From NCBI RefSeq assembly GCF_014304815.1, contig NZ_CP047958.1:868001-932000 (forward strand): a stretch of 64,000 nucleotides of DNA, in the 5' to 3' direction. The notes under the pieces are model-generated. The model saw nothing but the letters and a program-made list of their open reading frames with translations, had not been told where the DNA came from and ran no database searches. The DNA is from Synechococcus sp. MIT S9220 (GTDB taxonomy: Bacteria; Cyanobacteriota; Cyanobacteriia; PCC-6307; Cyanobiaceae). The translations under genes were made by a program, and so were the position numbers. Positions 56,728 to 63,846 of this stretch are shown piece by piece; within the stretch, counting starts at the first letter, position 1; each line of letters begins with the position of its first letter.

Positions 56728-57363
56728 TCAGTCGATCAGGGCTACCCAGGCAAACGCCATACCAATGCCAATCCAGATACCAGCACTAAGCCGTTGCCCC
56801 TGAGCGCCGATGCGCTTCAGCAGGGCCTTGGACCAGCTGGTGACTAGCAGGAGCAAGGCTCCCTGAGCGATCAGCAAGCCCAGGAAATAAGTCACCAGAG
56901 GCGTGGGTTCGGCACCCACAATCGTGCTCCCGAGCAGAAAACCGTGCAGGGCCACCAACGGGAATAAAAGAGATGTAGGTATGGCGATAAGAGCCATCAA
57001 GCCTTCTGCAGCAAGAGTGAGAGACACCAGTGCCTCCGCCCAGGGAGCCACAGCATCCGGCAGGAGAATGAATTGAGACAGAACACTGCCGCTCATACCA
57101 GCCGCCAGTAAGGGCAGCACCCAGGTGCGGGGTCGCGGTAGGCCGATCAAAGCGATGGCCAGTAGGAACAGCAGATGGTCAGGTCCCAGTAGCGGGTGGC
57201 CGATGCCACTCAACAAGCCCTGCAGAGCGGTGAGGTTTGTGCTGTCTCCCATTCCGAAGGGGTGATGGGCATGGGCAGGGCTGAGCAGAGAAGCGGCAAG
57301 CAATCCCGTAGTGGAGATCACACCAGCCCGCAGCATGGGGCTGGACTTGGACAAGTAGTTCAT
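56728..57363 (-). CDS. hupE: HupE/UreJ family metal transporter, likely cobalt uptake
   Basis: Membrane protein of the HupE/UreJ family, which transports nickel or cobalt. A cleavable signal peptide ends in SPAHA near residue 32. The mature N-terminus carries the family motif HHPFGMGDSTNLTALQGLLSGIGHPLLGPDHLLFLLAIALIG, with the metal-binding His and Asp residues. Five or so further hydrophobic segments follow, up to the C-terminus. Length 211. The start ATG lies 12 bases inside the end of a cobalamin riboswitch, so regulation by B12 points to cobalt rather than nickel. It has no partner gene. Confidence 0.9.
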   Translation of the reverse strand: MNYLSKSSPMLRAGVISTTGLLAASLLSPAHAHHPFGMGDSTNLTALQGLLSGIGHPLLGPDHLLFLLAIALIGLPRPRTWVLPLLAAGMSGSVLSQFILLPDAVAPWAEALVSLTLAAEGLMALIAIPTSLLFPLVALHGFLLGSTIVGAEPTPLVTYFLGLLIAQGALLLLVTSWSKALLKRIGAQGQRLSAGIWIGIGMAFAWVALID

Positions 57364-57375
57364 ACGATCCGCGTC

Positions 57376-57512
57376 GTGAGGAATCCTGGCGGGCGTTCTG
57401 ACTGACGCTGGCGGAACGCCGACGTTTCACAGCTGCGGGACAGCGACGGATTCGCACCGTTCTTTCCCCGTTTCCTTCAGCGGCTGATCACCGCTGAAAC
57501 CAGTGAACTCAC
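57376..57512 (-). promoter_or_regulatory. Cobalamin (adenosylcobalamin) riboswitch
   Basis: On the minus strand, directly before hupE, the conserved cobalamin riboswitch core is present: GGTGCGAATCCGTCGCTGTC followed by CCGCAGCTGTGA, and later GTCAGTCAGAACGC then CCGCC, the B12-box region. The closing P1 helix pairs GTGAG and CTGG (5' side) with CCAG and CTCAC (3' side). A hairpin CAGCGG-CCGCTG lies just before the core. Its binding of B12 would turn off hupE in B12-rich cells, through a terminator or by hiding the ribosome-binding site; the sequence shows the aptamer, not the mechanism. Confidence 0.88.
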
Positions 57513-57676
57513 ACTACGGTTCGGTGTGGAGATCAGGCCGCTAAGGGGTGATGGCCAGCCTGCGGTCACGCGCATGTTGCGCCTCAACGTCAACTTGGGT
57601 TTCCTTCTCTACTTGTGGTGGGGGTTGTGTAAGGGGGCGTTCGAATTTCTCAGCAGACACCCGTATGTCCTGCCTG

Positions 57677-57715
57677 TGGAAGAACAAAGAAGCGCTGGTC
57701 ACGATTGGGAAGTGA
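57677..57715 (+). pseudogene. Remnant of a second Nif11-like gene (C-terminal end only)
   Basis: The twelve codons ending at a TGA read WKNKEALVTIGK, identical to the end of the Nif11-like protein at 56127-56372. The two copies differ at five or so third-codon positions (for example AAA/AAG, GAG/GAA, GCA/GCG, GTG/GTC). Upstream of the Trp codon the similarity ends at once and the open frame has no Nif11 features. It is thus a truncated copy, not a recent repeat. It lies on the other side of hupE. Confidence 0.7.
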
Positions 57716-57765
57716 TGCTGGGACCAGGGTGGGACTTCTTCTGCCTCTGGAGAACGACCTGTCCT

Positions 57766-58038
57766 TCAACGTTCAGCAAGGATGTGAGTCACCAGGTCTG
57801 CGTTGATCCAACGAATCACCCCTGAATCCACATCGGCCACCTGAAAAAGGTTGTGGATGCTTGGGTCACGAGCAGCGCCGCCGCAGTGGATCACTTCTGC
57901 CATCCACCAGTCCTGGTCTTGGGTTTCGCCAGGTCGCTCGTCATTCCTCACGATGACCTTCATGCCAGGTTTCACATCCAAGAACCCTGGCTTCGCCTCA
58001 TCAGGAGCTTTGGTCGCGGCGACGTGATCGACCGACAC
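57766..58038 (-). CDS. DUF3104 family protein
   Basis: Function unknown; DUF3104 proteins are small, soluble and nearly confined to marine Synechococcus and Prochlorococcus. The domain occupies residues 17-88: LDVKPGMKVIVRNDE, then QDQDWWMAEVIHCGGAARDPSIHNLFQVADVDSGVIRWINADLVT. The VxxG-M-x-V-x-V-x-N-D pattern and the DSGVIRWINAD end are typical. Length 90. The first 17 residues are less conserved. No signal peptide. Confidence 0.85.
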   Translation of the reverse strand: MSVDHVAATKAPDEAKPGFLDVKPGMKVIVRNDERPGETQDQDWWMAEVIHCGGAARDPSIHNLFQVADVDSGVIRWINADLVTHILAER

Positions 58039-58287
58039 AGCATGGCAGTACGAAGGTACTAGTTACGCTAGGACGCTCGTCGGGCTTCGTCACTTCTTTC
58101 GTCTCAGATCAGAGCCCATATCGGCCGCGAATGGGGCGATCGCCAGATTCCAGGAATAATTCGAAAGACGTTCAATTGGGATCAATGACTTTCGGACCCA
58201 TGGTGCGGGATCTCCGTGGTTGCGAGGCATCTGTCACCTGACAATGCAATAGCAGTAACGCACAATTCATAGGTCAGGCGAAACTGC

Positions 58288-58566
58288 ATGAGTCCTACGT
58301 ATCTGATCACCACACCTGTTGAAGTCGATGTGCTCTGGAAAGTCAACGCAGCTTCTGAGGAAGAAGCTGTTCAAAAGCTCTCAGAACACTGCACAGAGCT
58401 TCAGAAAACACCCGATTCAACGACATTAGGTTCCATCACTAGGGGGATCTCATACCGAGGATTGCCAGACGAAACGCAGAATATCCAACAGATGTCGATC
58501 CGCTTCGCTGCAGATAATCCTCATCGATGTGTTGTTTTCGACGAGCTTGACGAAGTCGAGATTTGA
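58288..58566 (+). CDS. Hypothetical protein, 92 aa
   Basis: No family recognised. The sequence is soluble, with a strand-rich start (YLITTPVEVDVLWKV), a helical middle (EEEAVQKLSEHCTEL), and an acidic C-terminus (VVFDELDEVEI). The start lies in a region still close to the base composition of the conserved genes. The two flanking genes are on opposite strands, so it has its own promoter, probably in 58039-58287. Confidence 0.55.
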   Translation: MSPTYLITTPVEVDVLWKVNAASEEEAVQKLSEHCTELQKTPDSTTLGSITRGISYRGLPDETQNIQQMSIRFAADNPHRCVVFDELDEVEI

Positions 58567-58866
58567 CCAATGCGGCTTAGCGATCTGATTGCACACCAGT
58601 GAAGGGTTACGAACCGGTACTCAAGCCGATATTGATGTCGATATGCGATTTCATTGAGGGTGGGTAAACCGCATACTCATTCTCACGCAACATGACCTTC
58701 CCGACTTTTAAATTTTTGGAGTCACCCTCGCTTGGGTGATGACGGACCTCGGGAGTAGTTGGTAGCTACTCCTTTTTCCTGATCTAGCAAGGAGGCCATG
58801 AGTTTTTCCTGCCTAGAGTCGTGAGATGTCGCTTGTTTTTGATTGGTGATCGCCTAACGTAAGTGG
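58567..58866. other. 300-base gap with two hairpins
   Basis: No convincing gene. Two hairpins stand close together: TCACCC (58722-58727) with GGGTGA (58734-58739), and GGAGTAG (58752-58758) with CTACTCC (58766-58772) followed by a T run. The region marks the start of the A/T-rich part of the window. A small RNA or a leader is possible, but the sequence alone does not show which. Confidence 0.5.
58752..58777 (+). terminator. Strong rho-independent terminator
   Basis: GGAGTAG (58752-58758) pairs with CTACTCC (58766-58772) around a 7-base loop, followed by TTTTT (58773-58777). It may end the 92-aa gene, or a short untranslated RNA that starts after 58567. Confidence 0.65.
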
Positions 58867-59334
58867 ATGCAAAGCAGCCAGCCACAAGACAATCGAGGAT
58901 GGGAAGAAAAATTCTATTCCATTAAGGATGATCTGATTGAGCATGCGAAAGATTATTCAAGGTATGAAAGTGGTTTTTATTGGAATGATGCTCAACACTC
59001 AGGATTATTATTTGTTTCGAGCAGGATGGTCGGCAAATACCAGCTCCGCCTGATTCCTGATGACAATATTGAAAGCTGGATTGAACACTGTGGCTTGAAT
59101 GCAAGTGAGACGGCAGAGTGCCTTGAAAGGTATGATCACGCAATTTATGTTCACCATGCGGAAGCCTTTTCTATCACAAAAGATGGGTTGGATTTTTCAA
59201 GTGGTTCTTATACGAAAACACCTCACGGAGAATGCTATTCTCGCGAATTTGTCGCTTGGTTTAACGACTTTCCGGTTGATCTGCTGAAGGAAGGCAAAGA
59301 AGATCTGAAAATTGTTAAATGGTGTGATGGCTAA
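58867..59334 (+). CDS. Hypothetical protein, 155 aa, first gene of a three-gene cassette
   Basis: No family recognised. The protein is soluble and acidic, with mixed helical and beta character. Notable features: WEEKFYSIKDDLIEHAKDYSR helical start, SGLLFVSSRMVGKYQLRLIPD strands, and NASETAECLERYDHAIYVHHAEAF with a Tyr/His-rich middle. Two cysteines are in HCGLNAS and AECLER. Visible A/T-richer base use than the conserved genes supports an acquired origin. Its stop overlaps the start of the ArdA-like gene (59327), so they are translated together. Confidence 0.6.
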   Translation: MQSSQPQDNRGWEEKFYSIKDDLIEHAKDYSRYESGFYWNDAQHSGLLFVSSRMVGKYQLRLIPDDNIESWIEHCGLNASETAECLERYDHAIYVHHAEAFSITKDGLDFSSGSYTKTPHGECYSREFVAWFNDFPVDLLKEGKEDLKIVKWCDG

Positions 59335-59695
59335 TTTGTCAAATTGGTATGAATCAAAGAGTTTGCTTGTACAAGCACTCGTTGATCTGATCTGTCAGAG
59401 GACTTCCTTTGTGCTGAAGGAAACCGAAATTGATAGGTTTCTTTTGATGCTTGCAGATTATGGTATTAAATCGGAAAACGAGTTTGCAGATTCATTCTTC
59501 GGTGAGTACGAGGGTAATGAAGATGATGTATTGCAGCAGTTTGTGCAAGACTGGTGCGCTTTGGCTAAGGGATGTCTTCCTAAGCAGTTGTTGAAGCAGA
59601 ATGATTCAGCGAAGCTTTGGCATGAGTTGATTCAGTTTGACTTTCACAGGTTTGTTTTCAATGGCAACACCTATTTCTTTAAGAGAAATTATTAG
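59327..59695 (+). CDS. ArdA-like protein (antirestriction family, C-terminal domain), 122 aa
   Basis: Probable member of the ArdA antirestriction family, which mimics DNA and blocks type I restriction enzymes. ArdA-like positions: FADSFFGEYEGNEDDVLQQFV, then an acidic and hydrophobic middle ending in FDFHRFVFNGNTYFFKRNY, where the FDFHRF/YFF pattern corresponds to the YFDYE-x-RD and final VFxF of ArdA. ArdA is usually about 165 residues with three domains; this has mainly the last, so activity is uncertain. The protein is acidic. ATG at 59327 starts inside the stop of the upstream gene; an ATG at 59312 is possible. Confidence in the family is moderate. Confidence 0.5.
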   Translation: MANLSNWYESKSLLVQALVDLICQRTSFVLKETEIDRFLLMLADYGIKSENEFADSFFGEYEGNEDDVLQQFVQDWCALAKGCLPKQLLKQNDSAKLWHELIQFDFHRFVFNGNTYFFKRNY

Positions 59696-59700
59696 ATTCT

Positions 59701-59910
59701 ATGGTTTTAGAGAGTAACCAATATTTTATTCATGTCTGGGTCAAAGGTGAAGAACATCTTGACAGTGATTTTACTGCCTTGGAGGCGGCTGTAAAAAGAT
59801 TTGAATACCTGAAAGACCATTGGCAAGAAGTATTCCCTGATGGATTGACTGCTGTTGAGTTGGTAGATCAGTACTTTGATCAAATTGATCAATTCAATCC
59901 CATCAATTGA
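59701..59910 (+). CDS. Small hypothetical protein, 69 aa, last gene of the cassette
   Basis: No family recognised. The protein is acidic and soluble, rich in Asp, Glu, Val and Phe, with a strand (QYFIHVWVKGEEH) and a helix (LEAAVKRFEYLKDHW), then VELVDQYFDQIDQF. The acidity resembles its cassette partners. The start is only 5 bases past the stop of the ArdA-like gene. Confidence 0.5.
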   Translation: MVLESNQYFIHVWVKGEEHLDSDFTALEAAVKRFEYLKDHWQEVFPDGLTAVELVDQYFDQIDQFNPIN

Positions 59911-60072
59911 AGCCTAAAATGGATTCGTCTATTAATGTTGGATTGATTTTTGGTTGAGCGGTCTATTGCTTTACTCAGTACTTATCACAATTTGCTTGAT
60001 CAATATTGAACTCGTTTGTCTTTGAAAACTGTGTTAGCTGAACAGGTAGCTGAAAACCTTCTCGAACTTCAT

Positions 60073-60162
60073 TCATCCCTTCATATAGAGAAGCACGACG
60101 CATGAAATGATCATCGAGTTGAGAACCAAGAAGCCTGAAACGACTTTGATTTCATTTTTCAT
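60073..60162 (-). CDS. 29-residue predicted membrane peptide, overlapping the gene upstream
   Basis: MKNEIK followed by a hydrophobic span (VVSGFLVLNSMIISCVVLLYM), then KG and a stop: a single-span microprotein. The ATG lies 11 bases inside the end of the 71-aa gene, in the other frame, so the two are probably translated by coupling. No family recognised. Its short size makes the coding call uncertain, though the overlap and the length of the hydrophobic run support it. Confidence 0.4.
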   Translation of the reverse strand: MKNEIKVVSGFLVLNSMIISCVVLLYMKG

Positions 60163-60367
60163 TTTCTAATTCTCGCCAATGCTCCACTGCTGCTGTGGCT
60201 TGAAAGCTGTTGTGATCTGGAAGAAAGTCACTTGGAGAACTCTCGATCAGGTCTTGTTCTCTGACTTGCCTGGGCTGTGTTGTTGTCTGTTCCAGCGTCT
60301 CTGCAGATGTCCTTTTAACTTCGGTGGTGTCCTCAAAGTTCAGCCTCTGATTCTCTTGAGGCCCCAT
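60152..60367 (-). CDS. Small hypothetical protein, 71 aa, upstream of a membrane peptide
   Basis: Soluble and polar, rich in Glu, Thr, Gln and Pro (TSAETLEQTTTQPRQVREQDL). No family recognised, and a competing plus-strand frame covers some of the same bases. The reason to keep it is the overlap with the microprotein gene at its 3' end. Likely cytoplasmic, unstructured by composition. Confidence 0.4.
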   Translation of the reverse strand: MGPQENQRLNFEDTTEVKRTSAETLEQTTTQPRQVREQDLIESSPSDFLPDHNSFQATAAVEHWRELENEK

Positions 60368-60547
60368 GCTGGATCCAGAACCAGTCTTGTCTTGTTGGCG
60401 GACGATTGAGGCGGGGCAACTGGTTGTGCTCGGAGACCAAGCTGTTGGCTGATCTCGTCTGGGGCTGCTTTATGGAAAAATCATGAATTAAGGAGCTTTG
60501 TAGGTGGTTACAGCGACTCACTCCTGAGTCTGGAGCAGCCTGGAACT

Positions 60548-60757
60548 ATGAGCATGACGCTTCAACTGGCAGTGGCACGCGGCACCGCCCGTGGTCTGAT
60601 CAACGGCACAGCCGCTGCTGACTACGGTGATGTCATTTGCCTGAGGCGTCTTCTTTTGCGTGAAGGTGAGCATGGTCTGGCAACTGACTTGCTTGTACTG
60701 GCGAAGGCGATGAGTCCCACTGCTGCTGAGCTTTCCGAATATGGTCCTGCAGCTTGA
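60548..60757 (+). CDS. Small hypothetical protein, 69 aa
   Basis: No family recognised. Ala/Leu-rich and helical (TLQLAVARGTARGLINGTAAADYGDV, LRRLLLREGEHGLATDLLVLAKAM). ATG at 60548 or 60554. The region upstream is not clearly coding. Composition is more GC-rich than that of the neighbouring small genes, closer to the core genome. Confidence 0.45.
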   Translation: MSMTLQLAVARGTARGLINGTAAADYGDVICLRRLLLREGEHGLATDLLVLAKAMSPTAAELSEYGPAA

Positions 60758-60883
60758 ACAGCCAATGAGTTGATTCTTTGTCCATGATCTTTGCTGTTTT
60801 TTTAAGCTGAATAGCTTGTTGTGATGCTGATGTGCACTCAGCTATAGAGCTTGCTATGCATTGTCTGATGTGATCATGCCCAA

Positions 60884-61165
60884 ATGTCGGAGAATTCTGA
60901 TCCTCAAATTGTTGATGTCACGGCGATTGTGGAATCTCACCCCCTTCTCGATGAGGATGATCTTCATGGAGGAGTGGCTGAAAGGCTGAAGCATTCCAAG
61001 GAGTTTGGATCGCTTGTCTGGGATACTACTAAGGATTATGTGCAAAAAATGAATCTCACTTCTGAGGAGAAAGCTCATGTCAGTAGTTGGCTCTTTTCAA
61101 AAAAAGATCGACTGCAGAAAACCATTGTTGAAAAGCTCCATCAACTCCATCAGCGTGATACCTGA
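60884..61165 (+). CDS. Hypothetical protein, 93 aa
   Basis: No family recognised. Helical, acidic at the start and Lys-rich toward the end (PQIVDVTAIVESHPLLDEDDLHGG, EKAHVSSWLFSKKDRLQKTIV). No signal peptide or membrane span. Opposite-strand frames in the same interval look like shadows. The stop is followed by about 140 bases before the next candidate. Confidence 0.5.
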   Translation: MSENSDPQIVDVTAIVESHPLLDEDDLHGGVAERLKHSKEFGSLVWDTTKDYVQKMNLTSEEKAHVSSWLFSKKDRLQKTIVEKLHQLHQRDT

Positions 61166-61305
61166 TCAGTGAGTCACTCGTCTTCCATGCTTCCATGACA
61201 TATTTTTCTGTCAATCGTTGGAGGAGATCGCTTCGATTTGCTGGAGTGGTCACGCACTGATGGATGCTCGTCTTTAAGCTAAACATATAAATTTTTCCGT
61301 TGTTG

Positions 61306-61467
61306 ATGATCCCCAACGAAGACAACCAGCTATCAGATCATCTTCTGAACATTTCTCACAAAACTGTGCGCTTGCGTGATTGGCTTGATTCGCGACTCCG
61401 GCAACTCGCAAGTGAGCAGCGTATCCAAGATGCGAGATCAATCAGAAATGAGTTTTTGATCGAATAG
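61306..61467 (+). CDS. Small hypothetical protein, 53 aa
   Basis: Helical and charged, rich in Arg, Leu, Gln and Ser (SHKTVRLRDWLDSRLRQLAS, QRIQDARSIRNEFLIE). Full-length frame from ATG 61306 to TAG. No clear ribosome-binding site upstream and no family recognised, so the call is tentative. Confidence 0.35.
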   Translation: MIPNEDNQLSDHLLNISHKTVRLRDWLDSRLRQLASEQRIQDARSIRNEFLIE

Positions 61468-61559
61468 TCTTTTCAAGATAGGCCGGAATCGGCAAGATGA
61501 GATTTGCCAGTAGCTACGTTTTAACGGTTTGACGCTTGAGTCGTCAAGTTGTGCTGTTT

Positions 61560-61754
61560 TTAAGCTACAGCAGCCTCTAAGGAATCATTCAGTTCTTCAG
61601 GCTCATTCGTGAGATCATTAAAACGCTCACCCTCTTCAATGGCGTACAACTTGTAGAGAGCCATTGCTGCTTCATCCCAGTGCTCCCCTTCAACAGCTTC
61701 GATCATCTGTTGGAAGAAGAGCACATTGACAACTTCAAGATCGAGTGAATTCAT
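61560..61754 (-). CDS. Small acidic hypothetical protein, 64 aa
   Basis: Strongly acidic and helical (VVNVLFFQQMIEAVEGEHWD, EAAMALYKLYAIEEGERF, ending EELNDSLEAAVA). No cysteines, signal peptide or membrane span. Base use and charge pattern are those of a genuine small cytosolic protein; no family recognised. Confidence 0.5.
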   Translation of the reverse strand: MNSLDLEVVNVLFFQQMIEAVEGEHWDEAAMALYKLYAIEEGERFNDLTNEPEELNDSLEAAVA

Positions 61755-61878
61755 CGAGTCCCGATTTCTGCTGTCAACTTATCGGCATTGCGACTCTTGA
61801 CTAGGTCTCAAAGCAGTAGAGAGGTGGAAGATTCAGCTTGAGTCTGGCTCTGCTTCGCTTTCGCTTTGGGTCAAGGCG

Positions 61879-62100
61879 ATGCTTGCTCTGGTGAGTGTCG
61901 TTACTGCGGGCAGTTGTCTCATCGAAGCAGTTGGGGTGGTGCATCACTCAAGGACTCGGGGTGCTCATTTCTGCATTCCTGCGTCTGAATATCGTTCAGT
62001 TGCTTCTGTTCACCTTCGTTGTCTGACGCTTGAGCAACTCTCAGGCATCACATCAGGGCTGCGTCTGCACGGTGGTCGCTGTCCCGCCAGCATGGTCTGA
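61879..62100 (+). CDS. Small hypothetical protein, 73 aa
   Basis: No firm family. The first 20 residues are hydrophobic (LALVSVVTAGSCLIEAVGVV), which could be a signal or membrane segment. The end (LTLEQLSGITSGLRLHGG) looks like a small helical repeat. Just downstream another frame continues with SDRRDLPGYGALVSS, so a frameshifted, longer gene is possible. Tentative. Confidence 0.3.
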   Translation: MLALVSVVTAGSCLIEAVGVVHHSRTRGAHFCIPASEYRSVASVHLRCLTLEQLSGITSGLRLHGGRCPASMV

Positions 62101-62433
62101 TCGTCGCGATCTGCCTGGTTACGGGGCTTTGGTGAGTTCGTGATCGGTCGACAGCGACCCAATCATGGTTGTGCTTTGAGTCTTGCGGCCGCTCGCCCTT
62201 GGCGGCTCGAATGTTTCTGGCTGAACCTCCCCCAGAACCGCTGGAGCCACTACGCAGCTGCGCTGCTGCAGCTTAGGCGGACGGGCCTGCCCTCACTGGA
62301 ATCTGTCCACTCACGACCCCATCGATCCCTTCAATGTCCTTCTCTGGTCAAAATGATTCAACCCCGGTGAGGGATTTTCGATAACTTACTCTGTAGTTTC
62401 TTCTGAGACAGAACGCCAAAATGCATCAATCAT
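62101..62433. other. 333-base gap before the desaturase
   Basis: A plus-strand frame at 62140-62370 is open but lacks family features, so I leave it out. The desaturase promoter is presumably in the A/T-rich stretch from 62370 to 62430. Confidence 0.35.
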
Positions 62434-63558
62434 TTGAATAGTTCTGCGACCTGCGCCCCAAAAAAGAGACCTGTTCGACGAGTCGACTTTGATCTCAAGT
62501 CTTATATGGCTAGTGATGATCGCATCGCTACCTGGCAGATTGTTAATACTGTTGTTCCCTTGGCTCTCTGTGCATTCGGATTATCTGCAGTCACAACATC
62601 GTTTGATTTGACATCGGTGGTGATGGCCCCGTTGTTCTTTGTGCTCATCATTCTGCTGATGAGCCGAAGTTTTTCCTTGATGCATGACTGTGGTCATCAA
62701 AGCTTGTTTGGCTCTAAGCGAGTCAATCGTTTTGTTGCATTTTTGCTCAGCATCATTCACGGGATCCCTCACCATCCGTGGTCGAGAGGCCATGCTTTTC
62801 ACCATAAATACAATGGCAACTGGGATCGTTATAGAGGCCCTTCGGCTTTGACGACACGGGTCCAATATGAGGCGAAGAAATCAGACGAGAAGGCTTTTTA
62901 TCGATTTTTGCGTCACCCATTGTTGTTGTTCCCTGGAGGCTTTTATTACCTCATTCTTAAGCCGAGGATTGCTCTTATTCTTGGTTTCTTTGAATGCTTT
63001 TTTGTAAGTCTAAAAAAGGTGGCTTTTGCGATCTCTAAAGGGAAAATTCCCAATATTCCTTTGATCATTAATAAGCATCAATCAAGTTTTTTCTACACTC
63101 GAGGTGAAGTCTACGACACCATCGCAAACACCGCAATACTCTTTGCTTGCTGGTTCTTCATTGGCCGTTCGATCGGTCACTGGCATTTCTGGCTCCTCTA
63201 CATATCTGTAATGAGCACGAGTGCCGCGTTGATGATTGCTGTGTTCTTTGTTCAGCATAATTTCCCAGGCTCTTATGCCAGTGATGAGAAGGATTGGAGT
63301 TATTTCAAGGGTGCTATCGAGGGATCTTCTTTTCTTCAGATGCCAGCAATCTTGAATTGGTTCACTGCAGATATTGCTTATCACCACATCCATCATCTTT
63401 CCGAAAGAATTCCTAACTATCGGCTGCGGGATTGTCACCATGCAAACCTTCATCTGCTTGACTCCGTTCAGCCTCTTTATTTGCATCAAATACCTTCGTG
63501 CTTTTCTCTCATCCTTTGGGACAACGTTAATTTGGAGCTTGTGCCTGCTGGGCTCTAG
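62434..63558 (+). CDS. Membrane fatty acid desaturase
   Basis: Di-iron membrane desaturase of the acyl-lipid or hydroxylase/desaturase superfamily. The three His boxes are intact: HDCGHQS (from His 84), HAFHHKYNG (His 120, 123, 124) and HHIHHLSERIPNY (His 317-321). Four or more membrane segments fill the remainder, for example APLFFVLIILLMS and ANTAILFACWFFIG. The product may be a desaturase that adapts membrane fluidity to cold, or a related enzyme; substrate position is not deducible. TTG at 62434 gives a 374-aa protein; the ATG at 62506 (MASDDRIATW) would drop the usual N-terminal region. A/T-rich, unlike most of the window. Confidence 0.88.
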   Translation: MNSSATCAPKKRPVRRVDFDLKSYMASDDRIATWQIVNTVVPLALCAFGLSAVTTSFDLTSVVMAPLFFVLIILLMSRSFSLMHDCGHQSLFGSKRVNRFVAFLLSIIHGIPHHPWSRGHAFHHKYNGNWDRYRGPSALTTRVQYEAKKSDEKAFYRFLRHPLLLFPGGFYYLILKPRIALILGFFECFFVSLKKVAFAISKGKIPNIPLIINKHQSSFFYTRGEVYDTIANTAILFACWFFIGRSIGHWHFWLLYISVMSTSAALMIAVFFVQHNFPGSYASDEKDWSYFKGAIEGSSFLQMPAILNWFTADIAYHHIHHLSERIPNYRLRDCHHANLHLLDSVQPLYLHQIPSCFSLILWDNVNLELVPAGL

Positions 63559-63846
63559 GTATTGGTTAAAGACTTCTTTGATTGCTGGATTCAGGATGCT
63601 TTGAACTGGCCGTTCGTCGTTTAAGAGTCCTTCCATTCCTCAAGAATGAGGCGCTTGCTGTTATGTCGTGATAACGGTTGCTAGCAAGCAACAATGATTG
63701 TGCGATCTCTATCTTCTCCTTGGCTGATCAGGCTCGTGTCTGTACTGGAGTGACCGCGTTGGATTGCTTCGGTGCCAATCAAGCGCCAGAGCTGCTTGCG
63801 TCAGTGTCGATGAAGGGCCAGAACAGAAACAGTGGAACTGCAGGCC
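63559..63846. other. 288-base gap, no clear gene
   Basis: A frame at 63678-63881 is open on the plus strand, but it has no family features and runs into the next gene start. TTGCTAGCAA is a short perfect palindrome around 63679-63688. Confidence 0.3.

Noticed and set aside
57526-57825. 99-aa open frame on the plus strand
   Set aside because: It covers the Nif11 fragment in a different frame and begins inside the riboswitch leader region.
62140-62370. 76-aa open frame before the desaturase
   Set aside because: Arg/Pro/Leu-rich with no start context or recognisable feature; kept only as a remark in the gap entry.
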